Shown: piece after piece, positions 40,640-48,173 of the stretch
How positions within the stretch are numbered: the first letter of the stretch is position 1
Layout: each line of letters begins with the position of its first letter
DNA from: Altibacter sp. HG106
GTDB lineage: Bacteria > Bacteroidota > Bacteroidia > Flavobacteriales > Flavobacteriaceae
Assembly (NCBI RefSeq): GCF_028561755.1
Contig: NZ_JAQQTD010000001.1
Span: 496,001 to 560,000 of the forward strand
Direction of reading: 5' to 3'
DNA length: 64,000 nucleotides
Translations under genes and position numbers: made by a program
Notes under the pieces: generated by a model
What the model was told of the DNA's origin: nothing
Seen by the model: the letters and a program-made list of their open reading frames with translations, nothing else
The model's database searches: none

Positions 40640-41413
40640 ATGGCACATCATCCTGATTCGGTTCGAATAAACAAAGCGATTAGTGATAGCGGTTACTGTT
40701 CCCGCAGACAGGCCGACACTTTAATTGAAGAAGGCATCGTAACGCTGAATGGCATAACGGCAACGCACGGCGATCGTGTGATGCCCAACGATGAAGTAAA
40801 AATATCGGGCAAACCCATACGGGAAAATGATACTACGGTTTACATCATGCTAAATAAACCTGTAGGGATTACCTGTACCACGGATAGACGTGTGAAGGGA
40901 AATGTAGTAGATTTCATGAAACACGAAGAGCGAATTTTTCATGTGGGCCGCTTAGACAAACCTAGCGAGGGACTGCTGCTCATGACCAATGATGGTGATA
41001 TTGTCAACAAGATATTACGCGCCGGAAATGAACATGATAAGGAATACATTGTTACGGTAGATCGACCCATCACGCCCGATTTTATAGAGCGCATGAGCAA
41101 TGGCATTCCCATCTTAGATACCATAACGAAAAAATGCGAAGTCGAACAACTGAGTCGGTTTGTCTTTCGAATTGTACTCGTGCAAGGGTTGAACCGACAA
41201 ATTAGGAGGATGTGTGAGTATTTAGGCTATGAAGTAGAACGATTGAAGCGCGTTCGAATCATGAATTTGGAGTTGGGAACACTGCCTGTTGGAAAATGGC
41301 GCGATCTTACAAAGGAAGAAGTGCGGGAGCTCAAAAATCGGGTGGAAGATTCTCAAAACACACCGCAGGCCAATCGATCAGAAAAAACGGAAGGCAAACG
41401 TCGCCGCAGATAA
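40640..41413 (+). CDS. rluF: 23S rRNA pseudouridine synthase, RluF-like
   Basis: A 257-residue RsuA-group pseudouridine synthase with an N-terminal S4 RNA-binding domain (residues 8-55, 'INKAISDSGYCSRRQAD') and a catalytic domain with the active-site Asp106 in 'HVGRLDKPSEGLLLMTNDGD'. Late motifs 'QGLNRQIRRMCEYLGYEV' and 'RLKRVRIMNLELG' are typical of RluF/RluB. The last 30 or so residues are a charged tail ('RSEKTEGKRRRR'). By family it modifies 23S rRNA around helix 89 (U2604 in E. coli); the exact site here is inferred. Confidence 0.9.
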   Translation: MAHHPDSVRINKAISDSGYCSRRQADTLIEEGIVTLNGITATHGDRVMPNDEVKISGKPIRENDTTVYIMLNKPVGITCTTDRRVKGNVVDFMKHEERIFHVGRLDKPSEGLLLMTNDGDIVNKILRAGNEHDKEYIVTVDRPITPDFIERMSNGIPILDTITKKCEVEQLSRFVFRIVLVQGLNRQIRRMCEYLGYEVERLKRVRIMNLELGTLPVGKWRDLTKEEVRELKNRVEDSQNTPQANRSEKTEGKRRRR

Positions 41414-41448
41414 AAAAGAAACCGCAAGCCGATTGAGTAGCCTGCGGT
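41412..41448 (-). terminator. Terminator of the small heat shock protein gene
   Basis: Read on the minus strand, ACCGCAGGC and GCTTGCGGT pair around a 10-base loop (stem at 41440-41448 and 41421-41429) and are followed by TTCTTTTTT. The mirror hairpin may also stop rluF transcripts, but the plus strand lacks a T run. Confidence 0.8.
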
Positions 41449-41480
41449 CATTTCAACTAACTAACCAAATTAAATTTCAA

Positions 41481-41915
41481 TTATGAAATCTCAACCATTT
41501 TCTTTAGAGCGGGTTGCTCTTTTATTTTTGGAAGCATTACACGAAGAATTCCATCTTCATATGCCGCTTTAATTTCATCGGTATTCACTGTGTCAGGCAA
41601 GTGGAACGATCGTGAAAACTGATGATAACTGAACTCTTTTCTCGTGTAGCGAACATCGTTCTCTTTTTCCTCTGTAACCTCTTGACTTTCAGAATTAGAA
41701 GCTATTTTCAAGGTACCTTCTTCAATTTCAATAGTGAAGTCGTCTTTCTTCATTCCAGGCACTGCTAATTCAATGACAAAATTCGTGTTTTTTTCCTGAA
41801 TATTTACCGCGGGAATGCTAAATTTTTCATAATTGCCTACATCTAGGCGGTTTTCCACAAAAAGGTCCTCAAAAATAGAAGGAAACCATGGCGTTGTTTT
41901 TTTTGCTAAATTCAT
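41481..41915 (-). CDS. Small heat shock protein (Hsp20/alpha-crystallin)
   Basis: A 144-residue ATP-independent holdase. After a short N-terminal arm ('TTPWFPSIFEDLF'), the alpha-crystallin domain spans about residues 35-130 ('NFVIELAVPGMKKDDFTIEI', 'YHQFSRSFHLPDTVNTDEI', 'YEDGILRVMLPK'). The C-terminal I-x-I/V-type anchor is only weakly formed ('KKMVEIS'). It would hold unfolding proteins for refolding by DnaK/ClpB. It faces rluF, with a terminator between, and is divergent from the DUF2254 gene over 205 bases. Confidence 0.93.
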   Translation of the reverse strand: MNLAKKTTPWFPSIFEDLFVENRLDVGNYEKFSIPAVNIQEKNTNFVIELAVPGMKKDDFTIEIEEGTLKIASNSESQEVTEEKENDVRYTRKEFSYHQFSRSFHLPDTVNTDEIKAAYEDGILRVMLPKIKEQPALKKMVEIS

Positions 41916-42120
41916 ATCTCTTACGTTTAAAGTTTCTAATTTATTTATTCGAGGTATTGCAAATTGAAGACCAAGTCATGCCAGCCGTCATTTTGACGCA
42001 AAATCAAGTTATCAACCTGTCTTTTTGGCGCATTATTAGGAAGTGACCTATTTATTTAATGCAATTTTAAGAAGAGCACGATAGAATTCTGACTACTTTC
42101 GTTATCATCAACCAACTCAT
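41916..42120. promoter_or_regulatory. Divergent intergenic region between hsp20 and DUF2254 genes
   Basis: A 205-base AT-rich gap with one gene leaving in each direction. On the plus strand TACTTTCG (42094-42101), one base off TAnnTTTG, lies 19 bases before the DUF2254 ATG. On the minus strand TTTG and an AT-rich TAAATTAG suggest the hsp20 promoter, again imperfect. A CIRCE heat-shock element was not seen. Confidence 0.35.
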
Positions 42121-43404
42121 ATGGGGCGACTCTTTACTAAACTCACCACCTTTTTTACCAGCATACGATCTAAGATCGCCTTCTACCCCACCGTTATTTC
42201 ATTAGGGGGTTTCATTTTAACCTTTATCATGAAATCCTTAGAAAACAGCGGGATCTCCAAACGTCTACAAGAAGTTCTGCCTCAATTGGTACTGGAAGAT
42301 GGCGACACGGCCCTCACTATTTTGAGCGCCTGTATTGGCGGACTCATTTCAATGATGGTGTTTAGTTTTTCCATGGTGATGCTATTACTGAGTCAGGCGT
42401 CGAGCAACTTTTCTCCCCGCCTCTTGCCGGGCTTGATCTCCGATCGCATCCATCAAATCATTCTGGGGACCTATCTTGCCACAATTCTGTACAATATTAT
42501 TGTTCTTTTAGGCATCGAGCCAGACGATAACACCTATGCCCTACCTGGATTGTCGATTCTTTTAGGGATCATTCTTACTATTATGTGTCTGTGTGCCTTT
42601 ATTTACTTTATACATAATATTTCTCAGAGTATTCAGATCAATAATATTCTAGACACTATATACCAAAAATCGATGGACCGTTTAGAACGGACTATCGCCA
42701 AGGAAGAAGAAAAAGATTCCGAATTGATAGAAAATTTTCCAAATACCGAGAAATGGTTCGCGTATTCAGTTCCTAAAAGCGGTTATTTTCAGAACATTTC
42801 ACTAAAAAATATCATGGATATTGCCGAGGCTAAAGACACCCGCCTCTATATTTGTCAACCCAAAGGACTCTTTGTACTCAAAAATGTTCCTTTTTTATTT
42901 TCAGAAAAAGAATTGGACGAAGAGTCCGTTGATGCCGTGCTGAGCAATATTAATTTCGCTCGAGGTGAGTTGGTCGAAGACAACTATATTTTAGCCTTTA
43001 AGCAAATGACAGAAATCGCTGTTAAAGCGATGTCCCCCGGCGTAAATGATCCGGGCACCGCAATTAATGCCATTGATTATTTGACCGAACTGTTCTCGTT
43101 GCGTTTACAGAAACGCGATAGCGGAGTCTTAGTTCGCGACGGAAAAACCCCTCTAAAGATTGCTACAGTTGATTTTGAGGAACTCCTATATTACACCATG
43201 GCATCATTGCGGCGCTATTGTAGTAGTGATCCCATTATTGTGCAAAAATTGGTGCGTATGCTTCGATATTTGAAGGAACACGATTGCAAAGAGCCGCACT
43301 ACAAAGAAGTTATTGCGAGGGAACTAGAAATACTTTTAAAGGCTGCGGAAGCATCCCTACCTTCAGAAATAGACAAACAAAGACTTTCGGGACCTACCGC
43401 TTAG
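42121..43404 (+). CDS. DUF2254 membrane protein
   Basis: A 427-residue protein with about four N-terminal helices ('TVISLGGFILTFIMKSLE', 'IGGLISMMVFSFSMVMLLL', 'LGTYLATILYNIIVLLGI', 'LLGIILTIMCLCAFIYFIH') and a long soluble C-terminal part. The family core 'SQASSNFSPRLLPGLISDR' and the late 'AVKAMSPGVNDPGTAINAID' are distinctive of DUF2254. Function is unknown; predicted inner membrane with a large cytoplasmic domain. Its stop shares TTAG with the convergent TerB-like gene. Confidence 0.87.
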   Translation: MGRLFTKLTTFFTSIRSKIAFYPTVISLGGFILTFIMKSLENSGISKRLQEVLPQLVLEDGDTALTILSACIGGLISMMVFSFSMVMLLLSQASSNFSPRLLPGLISDRIHQIILGTYLATILYNIIVLLGIEPDDNTYALPGLSILLGIILTIMCLCAFIYFIHNISQSIQINNILDTIYQKSMDRLERTIAKEEEKDSELIENFPNTEKWFAYSVPKSGYFQNISLKNIMDIAEAKDTRLYICQPKGLFVLKNVPFLFSEKELDEESVDAVLSNINFARGELVEDNYILAFKQMTEIAVKAMSPGVNDPGTAINAIDYLTELFSLRLQKRDSGVLVRDGKTPLKIATVDFEELLYYTMASLRRYCSSDPIIVQKLVRMLRYLKEHDCKEPHYKEVIARELEILLKAAEASLPSEIDKQRLSGPTA

Positions 43405-43799
43405 TTATAATAGGTTTTAAATATGCCCATTAATTCTTGCGCCGGAATCACACGATCCTCCAATTCTTGTGTTCGATTTAAGATGCGATCCACAGCACCG
43501 GGACGAATACCTAGCTTGATTCCAAATTCCCGCAGGAGCTGTACCTCGCTTTCATGCACTTCATAATCTACATTCATCAACAACACCATTTTGTGAAAGT
43601 GAATGATGCGGTCCATTTCGTTGGGAATAGGGGGTGACGGTACCGGATGCTCCAGCAGGTGTTCTACTTCTTTTTCAGAAACATCCATTCGTTTTGCCAT
43701 TCTGAGGATAAAATCATATTCCTCATTTTTCAGGGTATTATCAGCAAAGGCCAAAGCAATTAAATCGCTTAATAAGCCAAACTTCTTTTGTTGCTCCAT
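43401..43799 (-). CDS. TerB-like helical protein
   Basis: A 132-residue all-helical protein with the pattern of the TerB/tellurite resistance family: an N-terminal 'LIALAFADNTLKNEEYDFI' with acidic residues placed like a metal-binding loop, and a second half repeating the pattern ('MVLLMNVDYEVHESEVQLL'). No signal peptide. No other ter genes are nearby, so tellurite resistance itself is unlikely; TerB-like domains occur in stress and membrane-linked contexts. It is convergent with the DUF2254 gene, which may be coincidental. Confidence 0.7.
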   Translation of the reverse strand: MEQQKKFGLLSDLIALAFADNTLKNEEYDFILRMAKRMDVSEKEVEHLLEHPVPSPPIPNEMDRIIHFHKMVLLMNVDYEVHESEVQLLREFGIKLGIRPGAVDRILNRTQELEDRVIPAQELMGIFKTYYN

Positions 43800-43811
43800 G
43801 GCTACAAAAAT

Positions 43812-43844
43812 AAAAAATCCCGGTTGATGAGACCGGGATTTTTT
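43812..43844 (-). terminator. Strong terminator after the small secreted protein gene
   Basis: A 13-base perfect inverted repeat, AAAAAATCCCGGT (43812-43824) and ACCGGGATTTTTT (43832-43844), with a 7-base loop and T runs in both directions. It lies between two minus-strand genes, ending the 43860-44195 transcript before the TerB-like gene. Confidence 0.9.
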
Positions 43845-43859
43845 AGAGGTACCTTTCGG

Positions 43860-44195
43860 TTAGCTTTTTGAAGTTAATCGGATGGGAACTTTGTATTCCT
43901 TTCCGGTTTCAAAATCGCTGGTTACCTTTTGGTAATTCAAACGCGACTTTACATAGCGCTCTAACTGTTCGTTTTCAGTTTTAACACATAGCACCACGAT
44001 TTCACTTTCTTCGTTCACAATGAAACTTACAAAAGCAGCTTCATCGTCGGTGACGAGGAAATGGGGATTCTTCAGCAGTTCTCCGATCGTCTCAGAAGGA
44101 ATTACATCAGTTGTAGAAATTGGATTGGTTGCAAATGCAGTAACGGTTGCGGCCATAAACATCCCGGCCAAGAGGATTGATTGAAACGTTTTCAT
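43860..44195 (-). CDS. Small secreted protein of unknown function
   Basis: A 111-residue protein with a clear signal peptide ('MKTFQSILLAGMFMAATVTAFA'), so probably periplasmic. The mature part is about 90 residues, with 'EIVVLCVKTENEQLERYVKS' and a basic C-terminus 'YKVPIRLTSKS'. Short proteins ending in such a beta-strand pattern are widespread in Flavobacteriaceae but no named family was recognised. One Cys in the mature region. It has its own terminator and lies between sucC and the TerB-like gene, each minus strand. Confidence 0.75.
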   Translation of the reverse strand: MKTFQSILLAGMFMAATVTAFATNPISTTDVIPSETIGELLKNPHFLVTDDEAAFVSFIVNEESEIVVLCVKTENEQLERYVKSRLNYQKVTSDFETGKEYKVPIRLTSKS

Positions 44196-44305
44196 AAATT
44201 CTCGTTTTAAGATTGATATACACCTAAGAGACGAGCGGTAAGGAGGATATGTTACGGTTCCCTAATTTCTTTAACAATTTATTAACCTTTGAAAATCAAT
44301 GAACT

Positions 44306-44333
44306 AAAAAAGCCCCGGAAACGTTCCGAGGCT
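44306..44333 (-). terminator. Terminator of sucC
   Basis: On the minus strand a hairpin of AGCCTCGGAA and TTCCGGGGCT (44311-44333, with one G-T type pair) is followed by TTTTT at 44310-44306. It lies 22 bases after the sucC stop codon. Confidence 0.85.
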
Positions 44334-44355
44334 GATACAATATATGTCTTTCGAA

Positions 44356-45546
44356 TTAGCTGAGTACTTTTTGTACTTTATCGGCCGCTTCTTGAAACTC
44401 GATCGCACTTTGCACATCGAGTCCGCTATTATCAATCAATTCCTTTGCAATATCGGCATTGGTTCCTTGTAAGCGTACAATAATCGGCACATCGATATTC
44501 TTCATGTTTTTATACGCATCGACGATTCCTTGTGCCACACGATCACAACGAACGATTCCACCAAAAATATTTACCAGAATTGCTTTCACATTAGGATCTT
44601 TCAGAATTAAATTGAAAGCCGCTTCTACACGCTCGGCATCTGCGGTACCTCCAACATCCAAGAAATTGGCGGGTTCCCCTCCGGCTTGCTTAATTAAGTC
44701 CATGGTAGCCATAGCCAAACCAGCTCCGTTCACCATACAACCTACATTTCCGTCAAGGTCTACATAATTCAACCCAACCTCTTTGGCCTCTACTTCCACG
44801 GGATTTTCTTCTCGTACGTCACGTAGGGCAGCATAGTCTTTATGACGAAATAAAGCGTTGTCGTCTAAGGTAACTTTGGCATCAACTGCAATGATCTTAT
44901 CGTCGCTGGTCTTCAGCACCGGATTGATCTCAAAGAGTGATGAATCCGATTTTTCATAGGCCGTGTACAGGGCTTGTACGAACTTGGTCATTTGTTTGAA
45001 TGCTTGTCCGCTTAACCCTAAATTAAACGCTACACGTCTTGCCTGGAAGGGCAACAAGCCCGTAGCAGGGTCTATCTCTTCCGTAAAGATTAGGTGCGGA
45101 GTCTCTTCGGCAACAGTTTCTATATCCATTCCTCCCTCGGTAGAATACATGATCATGTTTCTACCATTCGAGCGGTTTAATAGTACGCTCATATAGTATT
45201 CTTCCGGCTCATTATCGCCCGGGTAATACACGTCCTCGGCTACCAGAACCTGATGTACTTTCTTTCCCTCCGCACTCGTTTGAGGGGTCACCAAATTCAT
45301 TCCGATAATATCGTTTGCGATATCGGCGACTTCCTTGATATTTTTCGCAAGCTTTACACCGCCCCCTTTACCTCGGCCACCCGCGTGCACCTGAGCTTTA
45401 ATTACATGCCATCCGGTTCCGGTTTCTTCGGTCAGTTTTTTAGCAGCTTCTACGGCTTCATCTGCCGTGGTTGCCACAATACCGCGTTGAATTTGTACGC
45501 CAAAACTATTTAGTATTTCTTTCCCTTGATATTCGTGTAGATTCAT
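44356..45546 (-). CDS. sucC: Succinyl-CoA synthetase beta subunit
   Basis: A 396-residue ATP-grasp subunit of the TCA-cycle enzyme converting succinyl-CoA to succinate with ATP formation. Signatures are 'MNLHEYQGKEILNSFGV', 'VHAGGRGKGGGVKLA', 'FEINPVLKTSDDKIIAVDAK', 'NFLDVGGTADAERVEAAF' and 'NIFGGIVRCDRVAQGIV'. The alpha subunit sucD is not adjacent, as is common in this phylum, so expression of the two subunits must be balanced elsewhere. It is flanked by its own terminator and promoter. Confidence 0.96.
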   Translation of the reverse strand: MNLHEYQGKEILNSFGVQIQRGIVATTADEAVEAAKKLTEETGTGWHVIKAQVHAGGRGKGGGVKLAKNIKEVADIANDIIGMNLVTPQTSAEGKKVHQVLVAEDVYYPGDNEPEEYYMSVLLNRSNGRNMIMYSTEGGMDIETVAEETPHLIFTEEIDPATGLLPFQARRVAFNLGLSGQAFKQMTKFVQALYTAYEKSDSSLFEINPVLKTSDDKIIAVDAKVTLDDNALFRHKDYAALRDVREENPVEVEAKEVGLNYVDLDGNVGCMVNGAGLAMATMDLIKQAGGEPANFLDVGGTADAERVEAAFNLILKDPNVKAILVNIFGGIVRCDRVAQGIVDAYKNMKNIDVPIIVRLQGTNADIAKELIDNSGLDVQSAIEFQEAADKVQKVLS

Positions 45547-45568
45547 GAGTCGTTAATTTTTCCGTAAG

Positions 45569-45576
45569 CAAAAATA
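45569..45576 (-). promoter_or_regulatory. Predicted -7 element of sucC
   Basis: TATTTTTG on the minus strand is an exact TAnnTTTG match, 22 bases before the sucC ATG at 45546. Confidence 0.45.
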
Positions 45577-45725
45577 AGAAATGCCCTCGTAATCCCCTAT
45601 CCTTTTAGTGGATTATGTCTCGATTTTACTGCGGAAAGGTCAAACTCAAAATTTTATCAAATTATTCACAGGCAATTAAAGGATAGCGTTTAATTTAGTT
45701 GGCTTATTTACAAACCAATCAAAAC

Positions 45726-46934
45726 ATGACTCATCGAGACCTACTAAACGTCGCAAACGAATTTGGAAGTCCCGTATACGTTTACGATGCTGAGAAAATC
45801 CAATCGCAATACCAACGATTAACCGCTGCTTTCTCGAAAGTGAAACAGCTACAAATCAATTATGCGGTTAAGGCCTTGAGCAATATTTCGGTATTGAAAT
45901 TTTTACATCAGCAAGGAGCCGGGATGGATACGGTCTCTATTCAAGAAGTGCGGTTGGCGCTGGAAGCGGGTGTACCCGCCGAAATGATTATCTATACGCC
46001 CAATGGCGTCTCTTTGAAGGAAATTGAAAAAGCGGCTGAACTCGGAGTTCAAATCAATATTGACAACCTTTCCATTTTGGAGCAATTTGGAACCAAGCAC
46101 CCCCACGTTCCTGTATGTATTCGCATCAATCCACATGTGATGGCGGGAGGGAATCACAATATTTCCGTAGGCCATATCGACAGCAAGTTTGGAATTTCCA
46201 TCCACCAATTGCCGCACGTGCAACGCATCGTAGAGAATACCGAAATGAAGGTCAACGGAATTCACATGCATACCGGAAGCGATATTTTAGATATTGATGT
46301 GTTCTTACATGCTTCGGAAATTCTTTTTGAGGCCGCGCGTCATTTTGATGCGCTGGAGTTTATTGACTTCGGAAGCGGATTTAAGGTGCCGTATCACGAG
46401 GGCGATATTGAAACTAACATCGAAGAATTTGGAGCCCGACTTACCGAACGCTTCAATGAATTTTGCCAAGAAGTAGGGAGGCCGCTCACCTTGGCTTTTG
46501 AGCCTGGAAAATTCCTGGTGAGTGAAGCCGGAAAGTTTTTAGTACAAGTAAATGTCGTGAAACAAACCACCTCTACTATATTTGCGCAGGTAGATAGTGG
46601 GTTTAACCACCTCATCAGACCCATGCTTTATGGATCGCAACATCAAATTGAAAACATCAGCAATCCCAAAGGCCGCGAACGTTTTTACAGTGTGGTGGGG
46701 TACATTTGTGAAACCGACACCTTCGCGAACAATCGCAGAATCGCCGAAATTCGAGAAGGCGACATTCTTGCCTTTTCAAATGCGGGTGCTTATGCGTTTA
46801 CCATGGCCAGCAATTATAACTCTAGATTTCGCCCTCCCGAAGTATTATGGCATGGCGGAAAAGCACATCTTATTCGGAAGCGAGAAACCTTCGAAGATCT
46901 TACACGCAATCAAATTGTAGCCTCGCTGTCCTAA
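45726..46934 (+). CDS. lysA: Diaminopimelate decarboxylase
   Basis: A 402-residue fold-type III PLP enzyme making lysine from meso-diaminopimelate. The cofactor Lys49 is in 'QINYAVKALSNISVL', and further motifs are 'GIHMHTGSDILDIDVF', 'FIDFGSGFKVPYHEGD', 'FEPGKFLVSEAG' and the substrate Cys in 'VVGYICETDTFA'. ATG 45726 is chosen over an in-frame TTG at 45699, as it gives the expected start ahead of the barrel. dapD (17.1 kb) feeds the same pathway. It is divergent from sucC. Confidence 0.95.
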   Translation: MTHRDLLNVANEFGSPVYVYDAEKIQSQYQRLTAAFSKVKQLQINYAVKALSNISVLKFLHQQGAGMDTVSIQEVRLALEAGVPAEMIIYTPNGVSLKEIEKAAELGVQINIDNLSILEQFGTKHPHVPVCIRINPHVMAGGNHNISVGHIDSKFGISIHQLPHVQRIVENTEMKVNGIHMHTGSDILDIDVFLHASEILFEAARHFDALEFIDFGSGFKVPYHEGDIETNIEEFGARLTERFNEFCQEVGRPLTLAFEPGKFLVSEAGKFLVQVNVVKQTTSTIFAQVDSGFNHLIRPMLYGSQHQIENISNPKGRERFYSVVGYICETDTFANNRRIAEIREGDILAFSNAGAYAFTMASNYNSRFRPPEVLWHGGKAHLIRKRETFEDLTRNQIVASLS

Positions 46935-46950
46935 GGTTCCAAATCCTTTG

Positions 46951-46958
46951 TATCTTTA
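46951..46958 (+). promoter_or_regulatory. Predicted -7 element next to the start of the serine hydrolase gene
   Basis: TATCTTTA ends 3 bases before the ATG at 46962. If used, transcription would begin at or just past the ATG. It may instead be read through from lysA, 27 bases upstream. Confidence 0.35.
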
Positions 46959-46961
46959 ACC

Positions 46962-48080
46962 ATGCGCTATTTCGTTATGATTTGCTTGCTGGCTATGGCA
47001 GCTTGTGAGGCTCCTGAATTAAACCCCATTGAGCGATCGACGCTTAGTGCCCACCCTGCCATGCTGCAGGTGTGGCATGATCCCAACGCTTATGAGGTGC
47101 AAATTCTATTTACGGAAATAGATCGCAACGATCAAGGAACGCCAACCTTCACAGAGTATTCCTTTAAAACCAACGACAGCGTTTATTTTTATCCGGCCAG
47201 TACGGTAAAGCTACCTGCCGCTATCCTTGCGCTCGAAAAAACTTCAAACGCTTCAGACATCACACGAGAGACGCGGTACACCCTTCCGGGGGATAGTAGC
47301 GAGTACAGCTTATCCTCCGACATTAAACAAATTTTTGCCGTGAGCGATAATGACGCATACAATCGCATCTACGAATGGTTAGGGCGAGATTATATGAACG
47401 AAGCGCTTCAGAAGAGAGGGATCAGCCCCATACGCCTGGCACACCGCCTTTCTACGGAAGATGCCGCTCGTTCTCAGCGCGACACGGTGACTTTCAAATT
47501 GACACACAGGGATACAACATTTGTTGGCAACGACCGAACCCTTACGCCCCTACCCAATTTGCGGAAGATTAAGAAAGGTAAAGCGTTCATGAGACAGGGC
47601 GATCGCGTTCCGCAACCAATGGATTTTTCAGAAAAAAACTATCTACCGCTTCAAAGCCTACACGATATTACAAAACGCGTGTTCTTTCCCGAGACGTTCC
47701 CTCCTGAACAGCGTTTTTCGCTTTCCGAAGACAACCGAAGGTTTCTCATACAACAAATGAAAACAGTTCCAAGGAAGGAAGGATACAATGAAACCGACTA
47801 CCCGGATAGCTTTGGGAAATTTTTTATGTATGGCGATACGAAAGATCGAATTCCTGAGCATATCCATATTTACAACAAGGTGGGGTACGCCTACGGAACA
47901 CTTACCGAAACCGCCTATATTCACGATACAGAACGGCAAATTGAATTCCTCCTGTCTGCTACCCTACTAGTAAACAAGAATCAGATTTTCAATGACGACA
48001 CCTACGAATTTGAAACCGTTGGAATTCCCTTCTTAGCACAATTGGGACGCGAAATGTACCTGCATATGCTGCAGCGATAA
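46962..48080 (+). CDS. Class A beta-lactamase-like serine hydrolase lipoprotein
   Basis: A 372-residue protein with a lipoprotein signal ('MICLLAMAAC', lipidated Cys15). The active-site motifs of the serine beta-lactamase fold are all present: Ser80-x-x-Lys83 ('YPASTVKLPAAIL'), Ser128-Asp129-Asn130 ('VSDNDAYN') and a Lys-x-Gly box ('NKVGYAYG', with Val in place of the usual Thr or Ser). It may cleave beta-lactams or be a peptidoglycan/peptide hydrolase; the changed KxG box makes efficient beta-lactamase activity uncertain. Lipid anchoring places it at the inner face of the outer membrane or in the inner membrane. Confidence 0.82.
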   Translation: MRYFVMICLLAMAACEAPELNPIERSTLSAHPAMLQVWHDPNAYEVQILFTEIDRNDQGTPTFTEYSFKTNDSVYFYPASTVKLPAAILALEKTSNASDITRETRYTLPGDSSEYSLSSDIKQIFAVSDNDAYNRIYEWLGRDYMNEALQKRGISPIRLAHRLSTEDAARSQRDTVTFKLTHRDTTFVGNDRTLTPLPNLRKIKKGKAFMRQGDRVPQPMDFSEKNYLPLQSLHDITKRVFFPETFPPEQRFSLSEDNRRFLIQQMKTVPRKEGYNETDYPDSFGKFFMYGDTKDRIPEHIHIYNKVGYAYGTLTETAYIHDTERQIEFLLSATLLVNKNQIFNDDTYEFETVGIPFLAQLGREMYLHMLQR

Positions 48081-48173
48081 ACTGAAAAAATAAACGTCTG
48101 CCGCGACAATTCCTTCAAAAATCCTATTTTTGAGACTTCTCGAGGGATCACACGCTTTTCAATTATACCCTAC

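Noticed and set aside
43401-43799. Tellurite resistance locus around the TerB-like gene
   Set aside because: No terZ, terC, terD or terE gene is adjacent.
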